A stretch of 64,000 nucleotides of DNA from Methylothermaceae bacteria B42 (GTDB lineage Bacteria > Pseudomonadota > Gammaproteobacteria > Methylococcales > Methylothermaceae), in assembly GCA_001566965.1 (NCBI GenBank), contig LSNW01000032.1, positions 248,001-312,000 of the forward strand, written 5' to 3'. The notes under the pieces are model-generated. The model worked only from the letters and a program-made list of their open reading frames with translations. It did no database searches and was not told the origin of the DNA. Made by a program: the position numbers and the translations under genes. Positions 35,108-43,989 of this stretch are shown here, in pieces (within the stretch, counting starts at the first letter, position 1; each line of letters opens with the position of its first letter).

Positions 35108-37529
35108 GATTGTTGTTACCAGATTTGTCTTTGTGGGAGTGGCTGAAGCTTTTCTTGAGTTCGGCAAATTTTCGGAGCTGGCGTTCCACTCGGCCGTTGA
35201 TGCTGTCTTCGGGAAAGGCGCCGTCTTCCCCCCGTTCACCCGCGGGTAGCCCCATGAATAATGCCAGGGCCTGGTCAACGGTAGTCACCGGATAAACATG
35301 AAACCGCCCGGCCTTGGTGGCCTCCACGATATCTTGGCGCACCATCAGGTTTTGCACGTTGGCTGCAGGGATAATGACCCCTTGCTGGCCGGTCAATCCC
35401 TTGTGCCGGCAGATGTCAAAGAAGCCTTCGATTTTTTCATTCACGCCGCCAATGGGTTGGACTTGTCCCAATTGATTGACTGAGCCGGTCACCGCCAAAT
35501 CCTGGCGCAGAGGCAGATCCGCCAGGGAGGAAAGCAACGCGCACAATTCCGCCAGGGAAGCGCTGTCGCCTTCGACGGGTCCGTAAGACTGTTCAAACAC
35601 CAGACTGGCGGCCAGGGAAAGAGGTTGCACCCGGGCATAGCGGGCCGCCATGAAATGGGACAAAATCAATACCCCTTTGGAGTGAATTTTTCCGCCCAGT
35701 TCGGTTTCCCGTTCGATATCGATGATTTTACCGTCTCCCATGCGGGTGGTGGCGGTGATCCGGGTTGGCCGGCCGAAACTGAAATCTCCCAGGGAAATGA
35801 CCGACAAGCCGTTGATCTGTCCGATTTGTTTCCCTTCGGTATCGATGAGCAAGGCGCCCCGTTGAATGAGCTCTTGCACCCGGGAGCGGAGCCGGTCGCT
35901 GCGGTATATCCGGGCATCGATAGCGGCCTGAATATCGGCCCGGGCGATGGTTTGCCGGCCATGACGGCGGGCCTGGTAATCGGCTTCCTTGAGAAGATCG
36001 GCGAGCATGCGAAGATGGGCGGTGATTTTTTCCGCATCCTCGATTTCCCGGGCAGCCTGTTCGATTACTCTCATCACCGCGGATTTGTCCAGGGGGAGCA
36101 GATTTTCTTTCCTCGCCAAGGTGGCTAAAACCTGAGCAAACAGTTGATGAGTTTGGGGATTTCTGGGGAGTTCTCCTTCAAAGTCCGCGGGGATTTTGAA
36201 CAAATCCTTGAATTCCGGATCGAGGGCTTCCAATAGATAATACAGCAACCGATCGCCTGTCAAAATGACCCGGACATTCAACGGAATCGGTTCCGGCTCC
36301 AGGGGCAGGGTGTTGATCAGGCTCAAGGTTTTTTCCAGGGATTCGATTTTGATTTCCTTGGACTGCAGAGTTCGTTTCAAGGTATCCCAAGCATGGGGCT
36401 GGGTGAGCACTTTCAACGCATCCAAAATCAGATAACCGCCGTTGGCTTTATGGAGCGCGCCGGCTTTGATCATGCTGAAATCGGTAACCAAGGTGCCCAT
36501 CAGGGCGTGGTAGTCGATCCGGCCAAGAAGGTTGGCGTGATTGGGCAAGGTTTCGTGGATGACCGGTGCGCCTTCATCGCCGCTGCGATCCACCAGCAGA
36601 TTGATATGGTAACGCTTGAGCCGTTCTTCCGCCCGGGAAATCAAAAAGGGCAAGGGAATGGGAGGCGCGGGTTGGGGCAGGAAATCTTCTACATGATCGA
36701 TGATATCTTGCTCCACGGCATCCAAAAATTGGGCTACCGCTTCGATATCCCGGTAACGAGTTTTAAGGTCGTCGATCAGATGGCCGACGGCGTATTGGGT
36801 GATTTCCCGGTTCAGCTGACGGAGTTTCTCCCGGGTTTCCTTGCGCCAGGCGGGAAATTGGCGCAGCAATTTCTGTAATTGTTGTTGTAGCTCTTTGACC
36901 TGTTCTTCAATTTTCTTCTGCACCTCGGGCGGCAATTGATTGAAGACTTCCGGGCTCATCACTTGTCCTTCGTGAGTCAGCGGAGCAAAGGCAAAGCCAG
37001 TGGGGGTTTCTAACAGGGCAATACCTTGCTCGCGGGCTTGCTCGCGCAGTGCCTCAATGGCTTTGGCTTCCCGCTCACGGGCAGCCTGTTCCAGTTCTTC
37101 CACCCGGGCGCGGTATTCTTCGCCTTCGAATGCCGCCGGGATAGCGCTGCGCAAATCTTCTATCAAATCTTCCATGTCTTGGCGAAGCTTGCGCCCCTGA
37201 CCGGCGGGCAGCGCCATGGCCTTGGGTTTGACCGGGTCCTTGAAGTTATGGATATAACACCAGTCTTCCGGCGTGGGTTTGTGTTTTGCCTGTTGCCCAA
37301 CCACATCCAGGATGGCGGTGAGTTTGCCAATGCCGGTAGGGCCCAAGGCGAATACGTTGAACCCCGGGTCTTCCATCTCCACCCCAAAATGTAACGCTTC
37401 CATTGCCCTTTGTTGTTCGAATACCAAGGGGACATCAGGAAGTTCTTCCGTAGTTTGGAAGGTAAATTGCGCTGGATCGCAGGCGGAATAGAGCTTTTCA
37501 GGGGGTAGTGGCGAGAGTTGTTGAGTCAT
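35100..37529 (-). CDS. Lon-like ATP-dependent protease (S16)
   Basis: An 809-residue protein of the Lon-like S16 group that has an AAA_32-type ATPase and a C-terminal Lon protease domain but no classical Lon N-domain. Walker A is GPTGIGKLT at 63-71. A coiled-coil insertion lies at about 140-240. The protease domain has the catalytic Ser in EGDSASLAEL and Lys in GGVNEKIEGF. Its ATPase part resembles that of the archaeal-type/YcbZ group. The start has an AGGAG site. It heads an operon with usp, ahcY and DUF1614, an unusual mixture of proteolysis and methylation-cycle genes. Confidence 0.9.
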   Translation of the reverse strand: MTQQLSPLPPEKLYSACDPAQFTFQTTEELPDVPLVFEQQRAMEALHFGVEMEDPGFNVFALGPTGIGKLTAILDVVGQQAKHKPTPEDWCYIHNFKDPVKPKAMALPAGQGRKLRQDMEDLIEDLRSAIPAAFEGEEYRARVEELEQAAREREAKAIEALREQAREQGIALLETPTGFAFAPLTHEGQVMSPEVFNQLPPEVQKKIEEQVKELQQQLQKLLRQFPAWRKETREKLRQLNREITQYAVGHLIDDLKTRYRDIEAVAQFLDAVEQDIIDHVEDFLPQPAPPIPLPFLISRAEERLKRYHINLLVDRSGDEGAPVIHETLPNHANLLGRIDYHALMGTLVTDFSMIKAGALHKANGGYLILDALKVLTQPHAWDTLKRTLQSKEIKIESLEKTLSLINTLPLEPEPIPLNVRVILTGDRLLYYLLEALDPEFKDLFKIPADFEGELPRNPQTHQLFAQVLATLARKENLLPLDKSAVMRVIEQAAREIEDAEKITAHLRMLADLLKEADYQARRHGRQTIARADIQAAIDARIYRSDRLRSRVQELIQRGALLIDTEGKQIGQINGLSVISLGDFSFGRPTRITATTRMGDGKIIDIERETELGGKIHSKGVLILSHFMAARYARVQPLSLAASLVFEQSYGPVEGDSASLAELCALLSSLADLPLRQDLAVTGSVNQLGQVQPIGGVNEKIEGFFDICRHKGLTGQQGVIIPAANVQNLMVRQDIVEATKAGRFHVYPVTTVDQALALFMGLPAGERGEDGAFPEDSINGRVERQLRKFAELKKSFSHSHKDKSGNNNHE

Positions 37530-37650
37530 TCCTTACTCCTGGACTTTACCCTTATTGTAAAGTAAGCCATTCGCTAATGGTGATTTGAATTTTCATCAAA
37601 TCCCCTTCATTTATCCAAATGATGAAAGTGATTATGGAATAATTGAATCC

Positions 37651-38928
37651 ATGGAGACCACAGCGATTACTGAAACCTATCTCACCCTATTCAGCAATTT
37701 GCTTGTCGCCCTGGCGATCGGCTTTTTGATCGGCCTGGAACGGGGGTGGTCCAAGCGGGAACTGGAACCAGGCCGGCGGATCGCTGGTATCCGCACCTTT
37801 GGCTTGATCAGTTTGCTTGGAGGGTTGACCATGTTGTTGGGGCGGGAATCCAGTATCTGGGTGATTGCCCTGGCCTTCGGCGGGCTTGGGTTATTGGTGG
37901 CCTCGGCGGCTTTTATCGAAGCGCAGCGGACCGGGGAATATGGTATCACCACGGAAGTGGCGGCCTTTATCGCCTTCATACTCGGGGCATTGGCCATGAC
38001 CCCCCATGCCAAATTAGCCGCGGCGACCGCCGTGATTACCGCAATTATATTGGGAACCAAGCCGCTTTTACACCAATGGGTGCGAAAACTGGCACCGGAA
38101 GAAATCTATGCGGTTTTTAAACTGCTCTTGATTTCTGTCGTGATGCTGCCCATCCTCCCCAGGCGTACCTACGATCCGTGGGGAGCTTTCAACCCGTATG
38201 AAATCTGGTGGATGGTGGTATTGATTTGCGCTATTTCCTTTGTCGGTTATTTTGCCGTCAAGATAGCGGGGGCGGGACGGGGAATCTTATTGACCGGTAT
38301 ATTGGGCGGGCTGGTGTCTTCCACCGCCGTGACTTTGAGTCTTTCCCGAATGGCAAAAGCCTCCCCCGAAGGGCACCGGATTTTTGCCGCCGGCGTAATC
38401 GCCGCTTCCACCACCATGTTTCCCAGGATTCTAATGATAGCCGGTGTGCTTAGGCCGAAATTGAGTGAATTACTACTATGGCCTATTTTGCTGGTTACAG
38501 GATTGGGCTACCTGTTTGTGTGGTGGCTGGTTCGCGGCCAGCCCCGTCATATTTCCACACCGACAGTCCATCTGCAAAACCCTTTTGAATTTGGCACGGC
38601 GCTTCGTTTCGGCTTGCTATTAGCCGGGATAATCTGGCTGACCCAAATTCTGAAAAATTGGCTGGGAAGCGTGGGAATCTATCTGACCGCCGCCATTTCC
38701 GGTATGACGGATGTGGATGCCATTACCCTATCCCTGGCCAGATTGGCGGAGGATCCCGCCATGCTAAAAATCGCCGCATGGGGCATTTTGTTGGCGGCGG
38801 TGGTCAATACCATTGTCAAGGCGGGAATGACCGTGTTTATTGCGGGCGGGGCGATGGCCCGTTATGTGACAGTGGTTTTTGTGCTTATGTTAGTCGTTGG
38901 AACGATAGGGTTGAGTATGAGTCTCTAA
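37651..38928 (+). CDS. MgtC/SapB and DUF4010 membrane protein
   Basis: A 425-residue protein with about 11-12 predicted spans. The N-terminal MgtC/SapB domain (LVALAIGFLIGLERGWSKRE, GIRTFGLISLLGGL) is followed by a DUF4010 domain with the IAGAGRGILLTGILGGLVSSTA motif and a C-terminal AISGMTDVDAITLSLARLA. Proteins of this fused kind are often annotated as Mg2+ or metal transport related, but the activity is unproven. The start is an ATG at 37651; an alternative TTG at 37585 gives a longer N-terminus without a ribosome site. Confidence 0.88.
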   Translation: METTAITETYLTLFSNLLVALAIGFLIGLERGWSKRELEPGRRIAGIRTFGLISLLGGLTMLLGRESSIWVIALAFGGLGLLVASAAFIEAQRTGEYGITTEVAAFIAFILGALAMTPHAKLAAATAVITAIILGTKPLLHQWVRKLAPEEIYAVFKLLLISVVMLPILPRRTYDPWGAFNPYEIWWMVVLICAISFVGYFAVKIAGAGRGILLTGILGGLVSSTAVTLSLSRMAKASPEGHRIFAAGVIAASTTMFPRILMIAGVLRPKLSELLLWPILLVTGLGYLFVWWLVRGQPRHISTPTVHLQNPFEFGTALRFGLLLAGIIWLTQILKNWLGSVGIYLTAAISGMTDVDAITLSLARLAEDPAMLKIAAWGILLAAVVNTIVKAGMTVFIAGGAMARYVTVVFVLMLVVGTIGLSMSL

Positions 38929-39082
38929 TACTTTCGTTATTTTGGGGTCCAAATTTATCTTGAGGACTTGCTGGGCCGGACGGTAGACGGGATTACCAGT
39001 GAAGCACTTCGGCTGGACTGGAAGCCTATTGTTGAACAGGAAGCTGACCATGTCTGATGGTTTGGACAGCTTCTTTGAGAAA

Positions 39083-39550
39083 TCACCAACACAATGCCAC
39101 ATCACTGGCGCCTACGCTGCCATCGCCATCAGCGTCCTTTTCGACGCCTTTGACGCCGGTATGATTGTAGGTCAGATAGCCGCATTTATCATTTGCTTGC
39201 AGCCCGCCAGCTACCGGTGTTGCCCGGAGGGTAAAACTCTTGGCCGTCAAAGTGGTGGCACTAATGGTGTAGTGGCCTTCCTTTGAGCTGGCGAAGGCGG
39301 AGGCTAGCTTGGTGTTATCGGAATTGTCCACCGCAGGGCAATTGCTGTTGTTGTAAGCGTTGTATTCGGTATAACACCGTTCCAGCATTTGCGCTCTTTC
39401 CAACAGGGTTGATTTGGCATCTGTCCGCCGGGTTTTGCGCATATGTTCTACATAACTAGGATAGGCGACCGTTGCTAAGATCCCGACTATCGCAACGGCA
39501 ATCATGAGTTCGATGAGGGTGAAGCCTATCTGTTTAATCTTTGTCTTCAT
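39083..39550 (-). CDS. pilE: Type IV pilin PilE-like minor pilin
   Basis: A 155-residue prepilin. The leader is MKTKIKQIGFTLIELMIAVA with cleavage after Gly9 and Glu5 of the mature form present (FTLIE). The hydrophobic helix is followed by a globular domain with four cysteines (CYTEYNAYNNSNCP; KCGY; LCW at the end). PilE of this class sits last in minor pilin operons and helps prime pilus assembly. The start is inside the preceding 60-residue gene by 17 bases. Confidence 0.9.
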   Translation of the reverse strand: MKTKIKQIGFTLIELMIAVAIVGILATVAYPSYVEHMRKTRRTDAKSTLLERAQMLERCYTEYNAYNNSNCPAVDNSDNTKLASAFASSKEGHYTISATTLTAKSFTLRATPVAGGLQANDKCGYLTYNHTGVKGVEKDADGDGSVGASDVALCW

Positions 39551-39716
39551 CGTTTTCCTGCTTTTGTGGCGATGGTTGTTCATTGGAATCACTGGTTTGC
39601 TCAGATACAGAGTCGCTCTCTTCGCTAGTTGGGAGAGGCGCAATAGTCATGGCGCCAGCGGTAAAACTTGCTAATAGTATTCCTGATAATAGTACTGGTT
39701 TTATTGGGTTTTGCAT
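39534..39716 (-). CDS. Small exported acidic protein in the pilin operon
   Basis: A 60-residue protein: signal-like N-terminus (MQNPIKPVLLSGILLASFTA...), then an acidic, serine/glutamine-rich tail (EESDSVSEQTSDSNEQ and a terminal KQENDEDKD). The family is not recognised. It sits between pilY1 and pilE and overlaps pilE by 17 bases, so it is translated with the pilus genes. Its role is unknown. Confidence 0.5.
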   Translation of the reverse strand: MQNPIKPVLLSGILLASFTAGAMTIAPLPTSEESDSVSEQTSDSNEQPSPQKQENDEDKD

Positions 39717-39733
39717 GGAGATCTCCTATAAGT

Positions 39734-42700
39734 TTAGTTACCGAAAATTTGCCGCCAGGATAACCGGCCGGATTTGACTGATTTGCCTTCCAAAAGCGTG
39801 CCAATGGCGCCGGTACTTTGGCTGATAATTTTAACTTCCGATTCTTTGTCTTTGTCCACGACTGTTGGCGTGGTTGGAATACCGCTCAGCTTTTTACCAG
39901 TTGGGGGGATTTTTTCATCATTTCCATCATTGTCTTCATCGTAGCTGAATTGGTCATCTTGATTGATTTTTTTGTCATTCGTAATGTCGAAGGGTGGTTT
40001 GTCCAGTCGAGCGCCGGTCAGATAATTGACTTCCATAATCCAGCCAGAGCCACCCGCAGCACAGGGATCAGTGGAATCGGGAATAAGGGTAACAAAAACC
40101 GACCGTTTTAAGCGGTAAATGGGGTTGTACGCCACCCGTTCCCCTGATGTAGAGAGATCCATATACCAGCCCCGATCATTAGAATAATCCACTGTTTTAT
40201 TGGTAGTGAGCCGGTAATCAACGCTTAATTTGTTGAAATTACCCGGAATAATTGTTTGCTCTACTAATTTACTTCTACCAGTGACCAAAGAAACACTACC
40301 ATCGGATTTGTTATCCCAAATGCCGTATAGTGTCTGAGTATCAGTATTGGTAAGATCTGCTTGTTCCAGATATTTACCCGTGCCAAAGCTGACCATCTGC
40401 CCGCCATCGGGGTGAAATACTACAAGTGGCGCGGTGGTGATGGGTTGAACTTTGTTGCCGCTATCCTTAGCCGTAAAAAGCTTGCCTTTGGTCCATTTAC
40501 TTGGGTCGGAATCGGTGAGATCGAATTTCCACAGATTGCCTTCAAGATCGCCGGCATAGGCCAGATCAATATCGCCGTCTCCGTCGGTATCGATAGGCGT
40601 TGGCGTGGCGAGACCGTTGGGTGTGGCAGTAGAACCTACGCCTGTGTCGATTTTGATGTAATCGCCACTATCCGTCCAGTCTCCATCCATGCCACCTTCC
40701 AGGAACAGGATAAACAGCGCGGCATGGCCACTGCCTTTGTGGCCATCGTCCTCGCTGTTGTTATAGCCATTTCCCACAATCAACGCCCATTTGCCGTTGT
40801 TCATCTTGGCGAGTTGAGCGGACTGGTGGGTTAGTTGATTCAGCATCGGTTGATTATAAGAATAGCCCAGATCAGGATCGTCCTCGTCAGTGAATTCCCA
40901 CAATACAATTTCGCTGGCGTTGGACTCAGAGAAATTATTAGGGTTAGTGATATCCAAAGCATAGTAACCCTGGCCGCCGCCATTGAGACCACCGCTCAGG
41001 ACTGTTTTCCAATCGCCGTTGATTTGAACATCGGCCACCATAGGCGAACCATCCACAAAATAATGGTGTGGAACGGTAGGAGTTACATTGGTTTTGCCAT
41101 AGTCCTTATGGGTCAGTTTGCTCAAATTTTTGTAAACGGGCCCTGGCACATAGGCGATTTTTTCTTCTCCGTTGCTCGCATCAAAACCGTGAAGCATGCC
41201 ATCATTAGCGCCCACATAAATGATAGGGGTGCGGCCATTGCCAGAATTGGAGGCGGCAATGTTGGAAACAAAAGAAGCATAGCTACTGTCAGCATAGCCA
41301 GCTTGGGGGGCACCGACATAAAATGGTGAAGAATGTACGACATCTCCTAGTTTACTGCTGCGGCTTCTGAAGCCTGAAACATCGTTCCCTCTAAGGAAAT
41401 CAACCCGGTTGCTTCCTTGGCCATCGCTAGTGCCGAAAGGATCTTTATTGAGAAGATCTGCTTGCGTCGTGTCAGTCTGGCTATTGATATGTGACCAAGT
41501 AAAGGGGATACCATCGTGGCTGTCTCGGCTGATTGTGATGATTTTCCGACTTGCAGGGGATTGGGTGTCGATGACATCTCCGGCATCCCAGTTGGGGGAG
41601 CCAGAAATAAAACCGGTGCTGTCGATATCGAGTGACAATAACTGACCGCTCCAGTCTCCGCTGTTGAAGCGGGCCTGATAAACTTTACTATTGGATATCA
41701 ATGAAGTAGAGTTGGTTGCTGCCGAAGCCGCCGAACCTGCCTTATCCAGGATATTCGTGAAAATTGCATCGAAGGCATTTTGCAGACTGGTGGGATCGTC
41801 AGCAAGAAAAGCAGTATTGGTTCCACCCGCGCTCGCAATTTGATCCAAGGTGGTGGGATCGGTGCCATAGGGTAGGGCAAAGCCTACCACATAGGTTTCC
41901 ACTCCCGCATTATGCAGTGCGTCGGCGGCATTGGCCGCCGCAGTGATGGCCGCTGCAGGATCACTGATGGGGTTGCCATTTTTGTCGGTGGAGGGAAGCC
42001 CATCGGTAAGCAGCGCCACAAAATCCTTGCCACAGGAATTGGGCGGGGCAGGCTGGGGGCCGCCTTCGTCCACTTGCGTCAAATTGCCTTCGAAATAATC
42101 CTTGGCGGTCAGCAGCGTACCTTCAATCGGAGTCAGGCCTGCGTTTTGCAGAGGATAATCGGGATCAGTGGGTTTATTGTCAGTAAATTGCGATGGTGCC
42201 AGCTTTTTATCTAAATTAGATGCTTGGCTGGAATCTAATTCTGCAATTGGAACATGAAGGTAGCCTCGGCCAGGTGAAGAATTGGAAAACCATGTGGGGC
42301 TAACCCAGTCCCACGTTAGAAAATGGCCGAAATCCAAAATATTTTGAGCCAGATCGCTGTCGGTTGGAAAAAAATTAGAAGTAAACCAAAGATTGGAAAA
42401 ACCCGAGGCAGCCTCGCTAGCACTGTTTCCCCAAGTAGGAATGGTATCGGAATCACCGGTTTTAGTGTGAAAACAACGGTATGTGTCCCAAGGGCCTCCT
42501 GGGTAAGTTTCAGTGCCGTTGTCAAAATCTGCGGTAGTCGAATAGCAGTAAGCATGGCCAAAATTGTTACTTGCGTAGAACGGCAAGGCGACATTGTAGT
42601 ATATGAAATGTCCTGGATCAGAGGCGTTGGGAACACGGTATTTCTTGGTAGTGGAGTCTCTGGCGCCAGTGAAGGAAGGATCGTAATTAGATGGATCAAA

Positions 42701-43096
42701 ACTGGCATCATAAGGAGAATTATGAAGCTGTCGAGCCGTGACTCCAGATTGCTGATAAGCCATCAAACCCAGATTGATTTTACCCATATAGCGATCAATT
42801 AAACCATCGGGATCACTCGGATTGTCGGGATTGACTGTGCGGCTAGTATCTTTACTCCTGACTACCTTGCGGGCGATTTCAGATTTGCTATCTTGGCTGG
42901 CGCTGCCCACGGCCGAGCCATTGGCGGCTTCATCCATGCTGTTGGAATTGTCCAGAATGACTAAAACATTTGGTTTGGCTGAGGTAGTAGCAAACAAAGG
43001 CGCCTTGGAAAGATCCAGTAAAGCAGCCTCAAGCGGACTCGTTAGCCCTGTGAATAACATGCTTTGGATGGCAATATGAATCAACTTATGCTTCAT
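39734..43096 (-). CDS. pilY1: PilY1 tip adhesin with intact vWA MIDAS
   Basis: A 1120-residue secreted pilus-tip protein. After a signal sequence (about 1-24) comes a von Willebrand A domain with MIDAS motif DNSNS at 49-53 and a later VALLTDGLPS aspartate. The C-terminal half is the PilY1 propeller (GTGKYLEQ and DTDGDGDIDLAYAGD, a calcium-binding loop). PilY1 caps the pilus with the minor pilins and mediates adhesion, surface sensing and retraction control. It follows pilX in the duplicated half of the cluster. Its C-terminal half closely resembles the other PilY1 in this window. Confidence 0.95.
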   Translation of the reverse strand: MKHKLIHIAIQSMLFTGLTSPLEAALLDLSKAPLFATTSAKPNVLVILDNSNSMDEAANGSAVGSASQDSKSEIARKVVRSKDTSRTVNPDNPSDPDGLIDRYMGKINLGLMAYQQSGVTARQLHNSPYDASFDPSNYDPSFTGARDSTTKKYRVPNASDPGHFIYYNVALPFYASNNFGHAYCYSTTADFDNGTETYPGGPWDTYRCFHTKTGDSDTIPTWGNSASEAASGFSNLWFTSNFFPTDSDLAQNILDFGHFLTWDWVSPTWFSNSSPGRGYLHVPIAELDSSQASNLDKKLAPSQFTDNKPTDPDYPLQNAGLTPIEGTLLTAKDYFEGNLTQVDEGGPQPAPPNSCGKDFVALLTDGLPSTDKNGNPISDPAAAITAAANAADALHNAGVETYVVGFALPYGTDPTTLDQIASAGGTNTAFLADDPTSLQNAFDAIFTNILDKAGSAASAATNSTSLISNSKVYQARFNSGDWSGQLLSLDIDSTGFISGSPNWDAGDVIDTQSPASRKIITISRDSHDGIPFTWSHINSQTDTTQADLLNKDPFGTSDGQGSNRVDFLRGNDVSGFRSRSSKLGDVVHSSPFYVGAPQAGYADSSYASFVSNIAASNSGNGRTPIIYVGANDGMLHGFDASNGEEKIAYVPGPVYKNLSKLTHKDYGKTNVTPTVPHHYFVDGSPMVADVQINGDWKTVLSGGLNGGGQGYYALDITNPNNFSESNASEIVLWEFTDEDDPDLGYSYNQPMLNQLTHQSAQLAKMNNGKWALIVGNGYNNSEDDGHKGSGHAALFILFLEGGMDGDWTDSGDYIKIDTGVGSTATPNGLATPTPIDTDGDGDIDLAYAGDLEGNLWKFDLTDSDPSKWTKGKLFTAKDSGNKVQPITTAPLVVFHPDGGQMVSFGTGKYLEQADLTNTDTQTLYGIWDNKSDGSVSLVTGRSKLVEQTIIPGNFNKLSVDYRLTTNKTVDYSNDRGWYMDLSTSGERVAYNPIYRLKRSVFVTLIPDSTDPCAAGGSGWIMEVNYLTGARLDKPPFDITNDKKINQDDQFSYDEDNDGNDEKIPPTGKKLSGIPTTPTVVDKDKESEVKIISQSTGAIGTLLEGKSVKSGRLSWRQIFGN

Positions 43097-43111
43097 TGGA
43101 ATAACTCCGGC

Positions 43112-43606
43112 TTAGGGTTTGTAGACAGCTTGAAGAATTACTTGAGTATCAGGGTTACCGCCGCAGGCGGTTGTGGTGACGCGGTATCTGGTTTGCCACT
43201 GCCCGCCAAAGGTTTTAGCTTTGAACCCTTCAATCCAATATTTTGGCTGGCAGCTGACATTGGCAATGGCTGTGGCGTTTGTATTGGTGCCATAAGGCAC
43301 CCCTTTGTTTTTAGTGGCCGAATTTTTCCATACTTGGTTGAAGCCTGTAGTGGCATCGCAAAGTCCATTTGTACAGGAGGTATTGAAACCAGTAAGGCCG
43401 GAAATGTTGGTAAAAATATCCGTTTCCGCATCCCTCAAAGCAACTTCCGCAGCTTGAAACGCTACATTCATGTCACGGAAGTTTCCCGCCATTTTTTCCT
43501 GGAGCAGATTGGATTGCATGGCGGTGACGCCAATCATGGTCATGACGGTCAGCATCAACAGGCTGACAATGAGCACGGCGCCGGTTTGTTTGTTCTTAGT
43601 CATCAT
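43112..43606 (-). CDS. pilX: PilX minor pilin (duplicate copy)
   Basis: A 164-residue PilX-type pilin. The leader MTKNKQTGAVLIVSLLMLTV has a conserved cleavage Gly and the helix MTMIGVTAMQSNLLQEKMAGN matches PilX_N. The mature domain has paired cysteines (TSCTNGLCD, ANVSCQPKYW, TTACGGN). It is about 70 percent alike by eye to the pilX at 47872-48378, with one 58-base DNA stretch almost identical. Together with pilY1 it forms the downstream unit of a tandem duplication. Confidence 0.9.
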   Translation of the reverse strand: MMTKNKQTGAVLIVSLLMLTVMTMIGVTAMQSNLLQEKMAGNFRDMNVAFQAAEVALRDAETDIFTNISGLTGFNTSCTNGLCDATTGFNQVWKNSATKNKGVPYGTNTNATAIANVSCQPKYWIEGFKAKTFGGQWQTRYRVTTTACGGNPDTQVILQAVYKP

Positions 43607-43989
43607 ATTGGTACTCTTTTGGCTGTCAGTTACTGCAAGTTAGCTTTTTATGGAGACCGTTTTGGTAGACACGTTTAGTATTTGTGCAATGGCCGCCAAA
43701 GCGGACTTCACCCCTGTTCAGTAAATAAATGGGTTTCCATTCCCAGTTGAGTCATTTCTCTTCTATAACTATAGGAAAGGATTAAGGATAAGTGGGGCGG
43801 TATCCGACAAATGGACGGATTTTTGGGGTAAGCGGTAGATTTTGAAAAAGAAGGTGATATAAAAAGATGGCGCCAACCTAAAAAGCGTGGTTTAACTCGC
43901 GCTTTTTAGTGAAGATCAAAGCTCTTATTTGATTTGCTGAGAATAGTAGCAAACACGCCCGACACAGCCATGCCGAGCGTTGTTTTGCC
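43607..43989. other. Intergenic region between the two pilY1 units
   Basis: A gap of 383 bases between the upstream pilY1 stop and the downstream pilX start. It probably contains the terminator of the upstream half and a promoter for the duplicated unit. The regulatory-looking block at 43764-43834 is described separately. No gene is visible; an open frame reaching to 44276 is a shadow of pilY1. Confidence 0.6.
43764..43834 (-). promoter_or_regulatory. Candidate promoter block copied from the fimT upstream region
   Basis: About 71 bases align with 50581-50651, upstream of fimT, at roughly three-quarters identity with almost no gaps. The shared elements on the minus strand are CCAAAAA, a TCGGA core, CCCCAC, and an AATCCTT...CCTATAGTTAT end; the last resembles a -10 region (TATAGT). 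The spacing to the downstream start is about 157 bases here and about 30 bases at fimT, so a second promoter or a longer leader may be used here. Confidence 0.5.

Noticed and set aside
37536-37565. A small hairpin (ACTTTACCC.. TTGTAAAGT) near the lon start
   Set aside because: It is short and imperfect, with no established role; it could be chance.
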